A stretch of DNA of 64,000 nt from Shimia sp. SK013 (GTDB taxonomy: Bacteria; Pseudomonadota; Alphaproteobacteria; Rhodobacterales; Rhodobacteraceae). The notes under the pieces are model-generated. The model was not told the origin of the DNA and did not search any database. It saw only the letters and a program-made list of their open reading frames with translations. A program made the position numbers and the translations under genes. This document shows positions 28,226 through 36,590 of the stretch, piece after piece; within the stretch, counting starts at the first letter, position 1, and each line of letters begins with the position of its first letter. Location: the NCBI RefSeq assembly GCF_001292625.1, contig NZ_LAJH01000009.1, positions 620,001-684,000 on the forward strand, written 5' to 3'.

Positions 28226-29365
28226 TCACTTGCCCAGCAAACGAGCGTGTTCCTGCAAAGCATAGCGGTCTGTCATACCTGAAATATAATCCGAAACTTT
28301 GCGCGCCACCGCCGTCTGTGACGTGTTTGTGGCCAAATCCCCTTGCCAGCGTTCCGGCAACAATGTCGGCGTTTGCAAAAACAGCGGGAACAAATCGGTG
28401 ACCACCACTGTCACTTTCTCACGCATCTCGACAACAGATGGTGCGCGATACATGCGGGTGAAAAGAAATGCACGGATGACCTTCAGGTCTTGCCACAACG
28501 TGTCACTGAACCGGATCACCGGCGCACCGTACAATCGGATGTCTTCAACCGATTTCGCGCCCGACGCCTCCAAAAGCACGCTCGACGTGTCGATCACATC
28601 GCTGACCATCACGCCAAACACCCGCCGCAATGCCTCATGGCGACGCCGGATTGGTTCAAGACCTGGGTATTTCGCATCCACTTGCGCAAAGGCCGGGCCA
28701 ACAATCGGTAAATCGCAAATCGCGTCTTCGTCAAAAAGCCCCGCCCGCAACCCATCGTGCAGATCGTGATTGTTATAAGCAATGTCATCAGACAACGCCG
28801 CCACCTGCGCCTCGGCACTCGCGTGGGTGTGCAATTCCAAATCATGTTCGGCGTTATAATCTGCCAGCGCATACGGCAGATCTCCAACCACCGGACCGTT
28901 ATGTTTCGCAATACCTTCAAGGGCTTCCCAGGTGAGGTTCAACCCGTCAAACTCTGCATAATGCCGTTCCAAAGACGTCACGATCCGCACCGCCTGCGCG
29001 TTGTGATCAAACCCTCCATAGGGCGCCATCAGCGCATCCAGCGCGTCCTCTCCGGTGTGTCCGAACGGCGTGTGACCAAGGTCATGCGCCAACGCAACGC
29101 CTTCGGTCAGTTCCTGATTAAGCCCCAGTGCGCCCGCGATCGTGCGTGCTACTTGCGCCACCTCGATCGAATGCGTCAAACGGGTGCGGAAATAGTCGCC
29201 CTCGTGTTCGACGAACACTTGCGTCTTATGCTTCAACCGCCGAAAGGCGCTGGCATGAATAATCCGGTCCCGATCCCGCTGAAAGCTGGAGCGAAAACCA
29301 CTTTCCTCTTCCGCAAACCGCCGTCCCCGGGCGGTCATTGGATCCGAGGCATAGGGCGCGCGCAT
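28226..29365 (-). CDS. dGTPase-like HD phosphohydrolase
   Basis: A 379-residue member of the deoxyguanosinetriphosphate triphosphohydrolase-like family, acting on dNTPs. HD-domain metal ligands are H65 (RLTHSIEVA), H94-D95 (AHDLGH) and the later SDDIAYNNHD. It starts the leftward argS operon and is divergent from erpA. Confidence 0.93.
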   Translation of the reverse strand: MRAPYASDPMTARGRRFAEEESGFRSSFQRDRDRIIHASAFRRLKHKTQVFVEHEGDYFRTRLTHSIEVAQVARTIAGALGLNQELTEGVALAHDLGHTPFGHTGEDALDALMAPYGGFDHNAQAVRIVTSLERHYAEFDGLNLTWEALEGIAKHNGPVVGDLPYALADYNAEHDLELHTHASAEAQVAALSDDIAYNNHDLHDGLRAGLFDEDAICDLPIVGPAFAQVDAKYPGLEPIRRRHEALRRVFGVMVSDVIDTSSVLLEASGAKSVEDIRLYGAPVIRFSDTLWQDLKVIRAFLFTRMYRAPSVVEMREKVTVVVTDLFPLFLQTPTLLPERWQGDLATNTSQTAVARKVSDYISGMTDRYALQEHARLLGK

Positions 29366-29458
29366 GGCGATGGTCCTTGTAGCCTGTTACTGGCCTTTCT
29401 ATATTGCACTCACGCGCCGGTTTGAACCGGCCATTTGACTGACAACCGCAGGTGACCC

Positions 29459-29782
29459 ATGCAAATCCCACCCAAAGTGACCAATCGCGCCTTTGAACGC
29501 CTTGCCGAAATCGGAGCATCCGGTCAGGGTCAGGCGCTGCGCGTCGCCGTCGAAGGCGGCGGCTGCTCGGGATTTCAGTACGAAATCAAGCTCGACACCG
29601 CCAAAGACGACGATCTCGTGCTTGAAGGCGGTGGCGAAAAGGTTCTGGTGGACAGCGTGTCGCTGCCGTTCCTTGCGGACGCGGTGATCGATTTCACCGA
29701 AGAGCTGATCGGCGCGCGGTTTGTAATCAACAATCCTAACGCCACCAGCTCCTGCGGCTGCGGAACCAGTTTCTCTATGTAG
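29459..29782 (+). CDS. erpA: ErpA-type iron-sulfur insertion protein
   Basis: A-type carrier of 107 residues that passes Fe-S clusters to target enzymes. Cysteines C36 (GGGCSGF), C99 and C101 (SCGCG) are the three conserved ligands. Its end overlaps that of the opposed EamA gene by 8 bases. Confidence 0.92.
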   Translation: MQIPPKVTNRAFERLAEIGASGQGQALRVAVEGGGCSGFQYEIKLDTAKDDDLVLEGGGEKVLVDSVSLPFLADAVIDFTEELIGARFVINNPNATSSCGCGTSFSM

Positions 29783-30668
29783 GGGACTTGCTGACCGGTT
29801 CGGCACCCGGCTGCGGCATCATGCGCTGCAATACCAGCACTGCGCCCGCCGCTGTGACAACGGCCGCTCCGATATAGACGTGCATCCCCGGCACCTCGCC
29901 AAAAAACCGACCGCCCAACCAGACCATCCAGACAAACTGTAGGCTCATCAACAACGTGACCACATGAACCGGTAGCAGTCTCAGTGCGAGAACACAGAGC
30001 CACCGCGCCGCAAACAGTGCCACAGAGTAAGCCGCAACCAGCAACAGCTCCGCCGTGCCCATGGGACGCCAGACAAACGGCAAGGCCAACGCCATTACTG
30101 CGCCCATGGCGAGGTTTGGATAGAACACCTGCGCCAAACTGGCACGCTCGCGATTGGAAATGTAGCGCGCCAGGACAAGCGACAGTGAACCAGTGATTGC
30201 TGCACAAAGCGCCACTGCGTGCCCTGCACCAATGTTGTGCAAACCGTCAGGAAACAGGAAAAACACACCCAACGCTCCAAGCGCCAAGGCAAACCAGGTG
30301 CCAGGTTGCAAACGCTCTCCTAACATTGGTCCTGAAAGCGTCGCCGACATGATGGGCATCAGTCCGATAAACAGGAACACTTCCGCCATCGGCAACAACC
30401 GAAACGACAGAAAAAATGCAACCGATGCCACGATTCCCAAAGCACACCGAGCCAATGTCGGTCGCCATAGCCTTGTTCTTGGCACCGTGCCAGCGGGGCG
30501 CGTTACCAGCATACAAAGCCCCGCGACGGCGAGGCCGGAGATCGCGAATAGCTGGGGCGCTGTGTATCCACTGGCAATATGTTTGGTGATGGCGTCGGCA
30601 CAGGAAATCGCGCCGGTATACAGCACCACCAAAGCCACCCCGAGCAAAGCTTCTTTGCGCGGACTCAC
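29775..30668 (-). CDS. EamA/DMT-family transporter
   Basis: A 297-residue inner-membrane protein with about ten membrane segments in two EamA repeats (SCADAITKHI near the amino end is typical of the family). Members export amino acids, nucleobases and other metabolites. It starts at GTG 30668, which overlaps the stop of the gene before it (GTGA), so the two are translationally coupled. Substrate unknown; it could carry out a product of the upstream pair. Confidence 0.85.
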   Translation of the reverse strand: MSPRKEALLGVALVVLYTGAISCADAITKHIASGYTAPQLFAISGLAVAGLCMLVTRPAGTVPRTRLWRPTLARCALGIVASVAFFLSFRLLPMAEVFLFIGLMPIMSATLSGPMLGERLQPGTWFALALGALGVFFLFPDGLHNIGAGHAVALCAAITGSLSLVLARYISNRERASLAQVFYPNLAMGAVMALALPFVWRPMGTAELLLVAAYSVALFAARWLCVLALRLLPVHVVTLLMSLQFVWMVWLGGRFFGEVPGMHVYIGAAVVTAAGAVLVLQRMMPQPGAEPVSKSPT

Positions 30669-31747
30669 GATGCGACCCTCAGCAAAAGACTGACTCTTGA
30701 AAAATATTCAAAGAAGGTTTCAAAGCACGCGCTTGATGCCTCGGCCCGGGCCACTTGATCGCGCGCTTCTGGCGACAGATCCGCCCAAATCGCCGGCCGC
30801 ATCGTTGACCAGTCAGCCGTGCGTCGCTCGTGCATGCCATAAAGGCTTTCACTCAATTCCCGTAGCGGCGCAAATCCGGCTTGAGGGCTTTGAAAAACCG
30901 GCACAACACCCGGCGGCGGCGCTGCCGTAAACCCGTCAACGTTGCCTGCAATCATGCCGGCCCACTGACACATCAGGAATTCATGGTAATTGTCTGACGC
31001 CACAACCGACATGCCGGGATCAAAATCAAACCTGCCAGTGTGCCCATGCAGCCAAGCGAGCCAATCCTGTGGGGGCGCTTTACCACCAAATCGCATTGCC
31101 ACGCATATTTCTGAGAGCAAATCCGCGTTCTGCTCAACAAATGCCCAAAGCCCGACAAATTCCAAAGACGTCATCGCCTCAGGTGTCAGTTCTGGATCTC
31201 GCGTCCCGTAATCAGACAGGTAAAACACAGTATGTGTCAGTTCATAAGCGATCTTTTTGTTGGGCAACGCAAATTGTGCTGTGCGACTCATGAACGTCCG
31301 CGCGCGCATGTCCAGTCCGTCGTCAACCTTGCTGCAGTGCACCCCACGCCGCGCCATAAGCCGACGCGCCTCCATGCGTTGCAAGTCCGACAACTCCGCA
31401 AGCGCAAGGCCCTCTGTCTGGACCCAGCGCACCAGCTTCTCACTGGTATCGCCCTGCCCTCGCAGATCCTCGATGTCCAGGCAGATCGACAACAAAAACC
31501 GATAGTACTGTGGGAAGAATTCAATCCGCGTTTCGATGGTCTCGTAAAACTGATCGTAAAGCGCCAGCGTGTCCTTCGCGTCCTGACCTGTGGACTGCAA
31601 TACGTTCAGAAACTCCGCGTTTTCCTTTAGCCAAAACACATCGTTTTCGCCGCGCCGTTCACTGGCAAAAACCTGTGCCAGCCGTGCTGAGGTAGACGTC
31701 TCTAATATTTGCCGTTTTGGGACGGCCAGAGTGATGACGTTAGACAT
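30665..31747 (-). CDS. Unknown protein paired with the repeat peptide (DUF6902-like)
   Basis: A 360-residue, mostly helical protein with no signal peptide or membrane segment. I believe it matches an uncharacterised Rhodobacterales family (DUF6902), which I could not check. Notable polar motifs are ELTHTVFYLSDYG (169-181), WLHGHTGRF (232-240) and DNYHEF (252-257); their histidines (H172, H234, H236, H255) could bind metal or act in catalysis. The H-x3-Y-x4-G pattern recalls alpha/alpha-barrel enzymes of natural-product pathways, but this is a weak guess. Start at 31747 follows AGGGAGA. It lies 68 bases after the 86-residue repeat peptide and overlaps the EamA gene. Confidence 0.75.
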   Translation of the reverse strand: MSNVITLAVPKRQILETSTSARLAQVFASERRGENDVFWLKENAEFLNVLQSTGQDAKDTLALYDQFYETIETRIEFFPQYYRFLLSICLDIEDLRGQGDTSEKLVRWVQTEGLALAELSDLQRMEARRLMARRGVHCSKVDDGLDMRARTFMSRTAQFALPNKKIAYELTHTVFYLSDYGTRDPELTPEAMTSLEFVGLWAFVEQNADLLSEICVAMRFGGKAPPQDWLAWLHGHTGRFDFDPGMSVVASDNYHEFLMCQWAGMIAGNVDGFTAAPPPGVVPVFQSPQAGFAPLRELSESLYGMHERRTADWSTMRPAIWADLSPEARDQVARAEASSACFETFFEYFSRVSLLLRVAS

Positions 31748-31815
31748 GGTCTTTCTCCCTATATCCGCAGCCACTAGGGCCGCCCCTAAAGTGTTATCTG
31801 CCGGTCAAATCAGTT

Positions 31816-32076
31816 TCACAGACCCGACGAGAACATCTCGACGCCATCGCCGCCTACCAGACGCAGGCCCTCTTTCTGAGGTGCTAGCCCGCTGGAGAAC
31901 ATTTGGACGAGACCGCTGGAGAACAGAGCCGTGCCGTCGCCAGCAAACGCGTCAGATGCGCTGGCCTCCAGACCGGAGGAAAACAGGGAAGCACCGTCCC
32001 CTGAGAACATGTCGCAGGCTACGGAGTCGGTGGTTGGCATTTCGGTAGCAATTTCAGTGGATGTGTAAGCAAGCAA
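31816..32076 (-). CDS. Repeat peptide with four [L/M]FSSGL motifs
   Basis: An 86-residue peptide starting at TTG 32076, set by AAGGAGAG five bases upstream. No signal peptide. The hexapeptide [L/M]FSSGL occurs at residues 31-36, 51-56, 59-64 and 81-86, the last being the exact carboxyl end. GDG occurs at 26-28, 47-49 and 77-79, so the basic unit is roughly D-[M/A]-F-[S/A]-GDG-x2-LFSSGL. The repeats use different codons (TTT TCC TCC GGT, TTC TCC AGC GGT, TTC TCG TCG GGT), so the protein sequence rather than DNA is kept. One cysteine (C21). The layout, leader plus repeated short cores followed by an unknown protein and an exporter-like gene, resembles a ribosomally made, modified peptide precursor. 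It could instead be a small structural repeat protein. Confidence 0.75.
   Translation of the reverse strand: MLAYTSTEIATEMPTTDSVACDMFSGDGASLFSSGLEASASDAFAGDGTALFSSGLVQMFSSGLAPQKEGLRLVGGDGVEMFSSGL
31819..31986 (-). repeat. Four coding repeats of [L/M]FSSGL
   Basis: Hexapeptide-coding copies at 31819-31836, 31885-31902, 31909-31926 and 31969-31986. The two middle copies share TTCTCCAGCGG and may be a recent duplication; the outer two differ at synonymous positions. Confidence 0.85.
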
Positions 32077-32495
32077 TGGATCTCTCCTTGATGAGTTGTA
32101 GTGGGTCAAGACTACACGCAAAGCGTGTTTCGTGAAGTCCAAGTTCCCCTTATAAGTGTTTATCAGCACTCAATTTCAGCCGCGAGTTGCGACCCAAATC
32201 TGGTAAGCAGCTGAACTTACCAAACTTTCCCTTACGTTAATTTCTCCAAATTTTTTCCACTTTCCTGCCACATATTTGCCTCATTTCAGCGAAGTGTCTC
32301 GGCAAGCACCCCGAATCAGCTTGATCCAAGGACCCCGTCATCGACCAACGTTTTGCACGCAGCAGAGCCGGTTTCATGGCTCTCTGGTCAGACTGTGCCA
32401 ACCTTCTGGAACCCAGGATTTGGCGGCCACTTCGGGTTGCTCAGACCGGGTAAACCGGCCTAAAGTGACGCACCCAAAACCACAGGCAGGCCGAC
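32077..32495. other. AT-rich regulatory gap between repeat peptide and xth
   Basis: No credible gene. The left part (32090-32290) is clearly richer in A and T than its surroundings and holds a palindrome at 32201-32222 and a possible leftward -10 TATAAG (32150-32155). The right part leads to xth. The composition is consistent with an inserted cassette. Confidence 0.5.
32201..32222. promoter_or_regulatory. Palindrome upstream of the repeat peptide
   Basis: TGGTAAG (32201-32207), eight bases, CTTACCA (32216-32222), perfect in both arms, about 125 bases upstream of the TTG start. Likely operator for a dimeric regulator that I cannot identify. Confidence 0.45.
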
Positions 32496-33275
32496 ATGAA
32501 AATCGCGAGTTTCAACATCAATGGCGTTAAGGCGCGGATCGAAACGTTGCCGCGCTGGCTGGACGAAGCACAACCCGATGTTGCGCTGCTACAGGAAATC
32601 AAATCGGTCGATGAAAACTTCCCGCGCGAGATATTTGAAGACCGCGGCTACACCGTCGAAACCCACGGCCAGAAAAGTTTCAATGGCGTGGCGATTTTGT
32701 CCAAACTACCGCTCGAGGATGTGACTCGCGGCCTGCCAGGCGACGCAACAGATGAACAGGCCCGCTACATTGAGGCGACGGTCATGGGCGAAACGCCCAT
32801 TCGGGTGTGCGGCCTCTATTTGCCAAATGGCAACCCGACACCGGGACCAAAGTACGACTACAAATTGGCGTGGATGAAACGCCTTGAGGCCCGCGCCATT
32901 GAACTTTTGACCACAGAAGAACCCTTCCTGATGGCGGGCGATTACAACGTGATTCCACAGGATGAGGACGCCAAACGCCCCGACGTCTGGCAAGAAGACG
33001 CGCTTGCTCTGCCGCATAGCCGCGCGGCGTACCGACGCCTGTTGAACCTTGGCCTGACCGAGGCCTTTCGCGCCCGTAACGCGGCCGCGGGCCAATTCAC
33101 ATTTTGGGATTATCAGGCTGGCGCATGGAACAAGGATGATGGCATCCGCATCGATCACTTCCTGCTCAGCCCTCAATGCGCTGATCTTTTGCAGAATGTG
33201 CAGATCGACAAAGAAGAACGTGGCCGCTCAAAACCCTCTGACCATGTCCCCATCTGGATTGATCTGGCCGCTTAG
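32496..33275 (+). CDS. xth: Exodeoxyribonuclease III
   Basis: DNA repair enzyme (AP endonuclease, 3' exonuclease, 3' phosphatase). The 259-residue protein has LLQEIKS (metal glutamate), GDYNVIP (aspartate and asparagine) and the catalytic end SDHVPIW. The start at 32496 gives MKIASFNINGVKAR, the family amino end. Confidence 0.95.
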   Translation: MKIASFNINGVKARIETLPRWLDEAQPDVALLQEIKSVDENFPREIFEDRGYTVETHGQKSFNGVAILSKLPLEDVTRGLPGDATDEQARYIEATVMGETPIRVCGLYLPNGNPTPGPKYDYKLAWMKRLEARAIELLTTEEPFLMAGDYNVIPQDEDAKRPDVWQEDALALPHSRAAYRRLLNLGLTEAFRARNAAAGQFTFWDYQAGAWNKDDGIRIDHFLLSPQCADLLQNVQIDKEERGRSKPSDHVPIWIDLAA

Positions 33276-33284
33276 CCCTTTGAT

Positions 33285-34460
33285 CTAGCTGTCTTTTGTC
33301 ACGTCGTACCGATAGATCCAGTCAAAATGGCCCATCATCGTTTTGGGTGCCAGCGTCGACGCAATCGTCAGCCCAAGATGCGCCGCTATGCGAACTGGTG
33401 GCGCGCTCAGGTGGTAACGGCCCGCGTTTTTGGATGCAGTATCGACCACCCGCCGAACCCGCGCCTGCCGCCGTGTCTGGTATGCGGCCAGGCCGGTCTC
33501 TATGTTGTCAGCTTTGGCAAGAGCATCGCCCAAAACCCACGCGTCCTCCATCGCCATGACGGCACCTTGTGCCATAAATGGCAACGTCGGATGCGCCGCA
33601 TCGCCAAGCAACGCCGTGTGCCCGTTGTGCCAGATCGGCGCCACTGGATGACGGAACAACCCCCACTTTCGAACACTCTCGACATTTGCCAGTAACGCCT
33701 TGGTTTCGCCTTCAAAATCCGAAAAGCAGCCACGCAGATTTTCCGGATCATCCGCGATATGCCAGCCTTCTTCGTGCCAGCCCGACCGCTCCTGCACCGC
33801 CACGATGTTGACCATCTCACCGCCGCGCAGGGGATAGCTCACAACGTGACGGCGCGGTCCCATATGCACTTTGGCCACCGGACCGTGCCCTACTGTGTTC
33901 GGCACCGTCGCGCGCCAGGCCACCTGCCGCGTGAAAAACGGCGCGACCGTGCCGTTCAACACAGCCCGCAGCTTGGAGTGCAGCCCGTCCGCACCAATTA
34001 CCAAATCAGCAGCGATTTCCTGTCCATGCGCCAGCACAACGCGCGGCGTCTCCCCTGGCCGCACGGTTTCGACTTTCTGCAACAGCCGAACTTTCACGCC
34101 AGCTGCGCGCACAGCTTCGGCCAAAATGTCAATTAAATCAGATCGATGGATGAAATAATACGGCGCTTCATCGCCAAGCGCGCCCAGATTAAGCCGCGAC
34201 ACCAGCCTCCCACGGGCATAGTCGCGCAATTCTACCGCTTGCCCGCGCACCGCGCGCGTTTGCAACGCCGCCTCAAGTCCCAAAGTGCGCAGAACGGCCA
34301 TGCCATTAGGCGAAACCTGCAATCCGGCACCAACCTCGGTGATCGCGTTTGCCTGCTCCAACACGGTGACATTCGCGCCGCGTTCCCGCAGCACCAACGC
34401 GGCTGTCAAACCGCCAATGCCAGCGCCAATCACGCTGATTTTGAGTCCGTTCAGATCCAT
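33285..34460 (-). CDS. FAD-dependent monooxygenase (salicylate-hydroxylase-like)
   Basis: A 391-residue group A flavoprotein monooxygenase. Motifs: VIGAGIGGLTAALVLRERG (FAD dinucleotide fold at the amino end), DLVIGADGLHSKLR (the DG motif), and GDAAHPTLPFMAQGA (second FAD motif). It should use NAD(P)H to hydroxylate an aromatic substrate; no pathway genes are adjacent to show which. Convergent with xth, and it has no visible cluster partner. Confidence 0.87.
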   Translation of the reverse strand: MDLNGLKISVIGAGIGGLTAALVLRERGANVTVLEQANAITEVGAGLQVSPNGMAVLRTLGLEAALQTRAVRGQAVELRDYARGRLVSRLNLGALGDEAPYYFIHRSDLIDILAEAVRAAGVKVRLLQKVETVRPGETPRVVLAHGQEIAADLVIGADGLHSKLRAVLNGTVAPFFTRQVAWRATVPNTVGHGPVAKVHMGPRRHVVSYPLRGGEMVNIVAVQERSGWHEEGWHIADDPENLRGCFSDFEGETKALLANVESVRKWGLFRHPVAPIWHNGHTALLGDAAHPTLPFMAQGAVMAMEDAWVLGDALAKADNIETGLAAYQTRRQARVRRVVDTASKNAGRYHLSAPPVRIAAHLGLTIASTLAPKTMMGHFDWIYRYDVTKDS

Positions 34461-34494
34461 GATGGTTTTTTATCCCGTCGAAATGGGGCATTGC

Positions 34495-34531
34495 AAAAAA
34501 AAGAACGCCGGGCCTTGTTGACCCGGCGTTC
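34495..34531 (-). terminator. Intrinsic terminator after dksA
   Basis: GAACGCCGGG (34503-34512), nine-base loop, CCCGGCGTTC (34522-34531). Leftward it ends in eight T. Strong. Confidence 0.9.
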
Positions 34532-34554
34532 TCTATGTCAGCAAAGCGCGATCA

Positions 34555-35028
34555 TCAATCGTCGCGGTGGACCTTTTCGCGGCGCTCGTGGCGCTCTTGA
34601 GCCTCAAGGCTCATAGTCGCAATGGGTCGTGCATCCAAACGTTTGAGTGAAATAGGCTCACCGGTCACTTCACAATAACCGTATTCGCCTTCATCGATCC
34701 GGCGCAATGCGCTGTCGATCTTCAGCACCAGCTTGCGCTGACGATCGCGTGTCCGCAACTCCAACGCCCGGTCTGTTTCTTCACTCGCACGATCCGCCAC
34801 ATCCGGAATGTTTCGCGTGCTATCCTGCAAACCTTCGATGGTGTCGCGGCTTTCGGCAAGAAGCTCACCGCGCCATTCGTACAATTTGCGTCGGAAGTAC
34901 TCGATCTGCCGCTCATTCATGAACGGCTCATCTTCTGCGGGACGATAGTCGTCGGGCAGGAAAGTCTCGGCCTTCATTTCTGCTCCCTCATCGCGGTTCA
35001 CGTCCTCAATTGTGTTCAGGTCAGACAT
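34555..35028 (-). CDS. dksA: DksA-family RNA polymerase-binding protein
   Basis: Acts with ppGpp at RNA polymerase to set stringent control. The 157-residue form starts at 35028 after GGGGGG; an internal ATG at 34977 after GAGGGAG gives 140 residues with the common MKAETFLPDDYRP end and is equally likely. The coiled coil spans about residues 50-115. The zinc-finger region keeps only one cysteine (C119 in YGYCEVTGEP); the other positions are T, A and S. Single-cysteine or cysteine-poor DksA forms are known in alphaproteobacteria. Confidence 0.92.
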   Translation of the reverse strand: MSDLNTIEDVNRDEGAEMKAETFLPDDYRPAEDEPFMNERQIEYFRRKLYEWRGELLAESRDTIEGLQDSTRNIPDVADRASEETDRALELRTRDRQRKLVLKIDSALRRIDEGEYGYCEVTGEPISLKRLDARPIATMSLEAQERHERREKVHRDD

Positions 35029-35160
35029 GCAACCCCCCTTTATTCGCCTGCCAATACCGCCTTCGTGACGTAATGTCCACCTCCCCTAGCACCGCATTGC
35101 GGACAAATTATGTTCACGCTAGGGTCGCGCCCGAAACAGGACAATGCGCAGGGACTTTTG

Positions 35161-36000
35161 ATGAAATTTGCAGGCACCAAGGAATATGTGGCCACCGACG
35201 ATTTGACCATCGCGGTCAATGCTTCAGTGGCTTTGGAGCGGCCTTTGCTGGTCAAAGGTGAACCAGGCACAGGTAAAACCGAGCTGGCCTTGCAGGTGGC
35301 ACAATCCCTAGGTTTGCGCATGATCGAGTGGAACATCAAATCCACCACCAAAGCCCAACAAGGTCTTTATGAATACGACGCTGTTTCTCGCTTGCGTGAC
35401 AGTCAGTTAGGCGAAGAGCGCGTGCATAACATCGGAAACTACATCAAGCGCGGCAAGCTTTGGGAAGCCTTTGATTCCGACGAGCGCGTGGTGCTTTTGA
35501 TTGATGAAATCGACAAGGCTGACATCGAGTTTCCAAACGACCTTTTGCAGGAACTCGATAAGATGGCGTTCCACGTCTATGAGACCGGCGAGACTGTGAG
35601 CGCGAAACACCGCCCGATCATCATCATCACGTCCAACAACGAAAAAGAACTCCCCGACGCCTTTCTGCGTCGCTGCTTTTTCCACTACATCCGCTTCCCC
35701 GAACTCGACACGCTGAAACAAATCGTCGAAGTGCACCACCCGGGAATCAAATCGTCACTTCTGACCACCGCGCTGACACAGTTTTACGAAATCCGCGACA
35801 CGCCGGGTCTGAAGAAAAAGCCGTCGACCTCCGAGGTGATCGACTGGCTCAAACTGCTTCTGGCCGAAGACCTTTCACCCGAAGATCTCAAGCGCGATGG
35901 GGCCAGCGCCCTGCCCAAACTGCACGGCGCGTTGCTCAAGAATGAGCAAGACGTGCATCTGTTTGAGCGACTGGCCTTCATGGCGCGGTCGGGCCGTTGA
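35161..36000 (+). CDS. MoxR-type AAA ATPase
   Basis: A 279-residue AAA+ protein with Walker A GEPGTGKT (33-40), Walker B LLIDEIDKA and sensor TSNNEKELPDAFLRRC. MoxR ATPases act with VWA-domain proteins as chaperones for metal-cofactor or complex assembly. Its likely partner, a CoxE-like VWA protein, is encoded at 38147-39331 on the same strand. The start at 35161 follows AGGGAC; the frame upstream from 35110 is not supported. Confidence 0.92.
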   Translation: MKFAGTKEYVATDDLTIAVNASVALERPLLVKGEPGTGKTELALQVAQSLGLRMIEWNIKSTTKAQQGLYEYDAVSRLRDSQLGEERVHNIGNYIKRGKLWEAFDSDERVVLLIDEIDKADIEFPNDLLQELDKMAFHVYETGETVSAKHRPIIIITSNNEKELPDAFLRRCFFHYIRFPELDTLKQIVEVHHPGIKSSLLTTALTQFYEIRDTPGLKKKPSTSEVIDWLKLLLAEDLSPEDLKRDGASALPKLHGALLKNEQDVHLFERLAFMARSGR

Positions 36001-36050
36001 CCACCCGAATAATCGCGGCCACCCGAAAACCGACCTGATACGTTCGAATT

Positions 36051-36072
36051 CTTGCCCCATTTGCGGGGCAAG
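36051..36072 (+). terminator. Hairpin after the MoxR gene
   Basis: CTTGCCCC (36051-36058), six-base loop, GGGGCAAG (36065-36072), perfect stem but no T-run. It may end or stabilise the moxR transcript before the next gene. Confidence 0.45.
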
Positions 36073-36131
36073 ATGCTACGATCTGAGCACAAAATTGGCC
36101 GCGCCCGTCAGAGGCGCGTCAGGGAGGCCGC

Positions 36132-36590
36132 ATGACCAAGATTTCACAGACCGTTTCTGTGCGCCCGCTCTCCACAGCGGACGAGGCCGACTGGCGTCGT
36201 CTTTGGACCGACTATTTGACTTTTTATGAAACCTCCGCCCCGGAAGAGGTCTACGAAACCACGTTTGCGCGCCTCTTGGGAGATGATCCGCAGGATTTCA
36301 CCTGCCTGATCGCCGAGGTCGATGGCACTCCTGTTGGTCTGACCCACTACCTGTTTCATCGCCACGCGTGGAAAATTGAAAACGTCTGTTACTTGCAAGA
36401 CCTCTATGCCGATCCAGCTGTGCGCGGCCAAGGCATCGGTCGCGCCTTAATCGAGGCCGTCTATGCGGCCGCTGACGCCGCCGGCACCCAGTCCGTTTAT
36501 TGGCTGACCCAGGATTTTAACGCCACGGCGCGTCAGCTTTATGATCGCGTGGCTGTAAAGACCCCCTTCATAAGGTACCAGCGTCCCTAA
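36132..36590 (+). CDS. GNAT-family acetyltransferase
   Basis: A 152-residue GNAT protein with the acetyl-CoA loop motif VRGQGIGRALIEAVY (about residues 96-110) and the usual YWLTQDFNATARQLYDR end. Substrate unknown. Its stop overlaps the start of the next gene (TAATG), so the two are coupled. Confidence 0.88.
   Translation: MTKISQTVSVRPLSTADEADWRRLWTDYLTFYETSAPEEVYETTFARLLGDDPQDFTCLIAEVDGTPVGLTHYLFHRHAWKIENVCYLQDLYADPAVRGQGIGRALIEAVYAAADAAGTQSVYWLTQDFNATARQLYDRVAVKTPFIRYQRP

Noticed and set aside
31775-31788. Terminator between the repeat peptide and the 360-residue protein gene
   Set aside because: Only a five-bp TAGGG/CCCTA stem and no T-run; too weak to call, though partial attenuation is possible.
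32276-32530. 84-codon plus-strand frame overlapping the xth start
   Set aside because: Overlaps the conserved xth amino end in another frame and has no supporting start signal.
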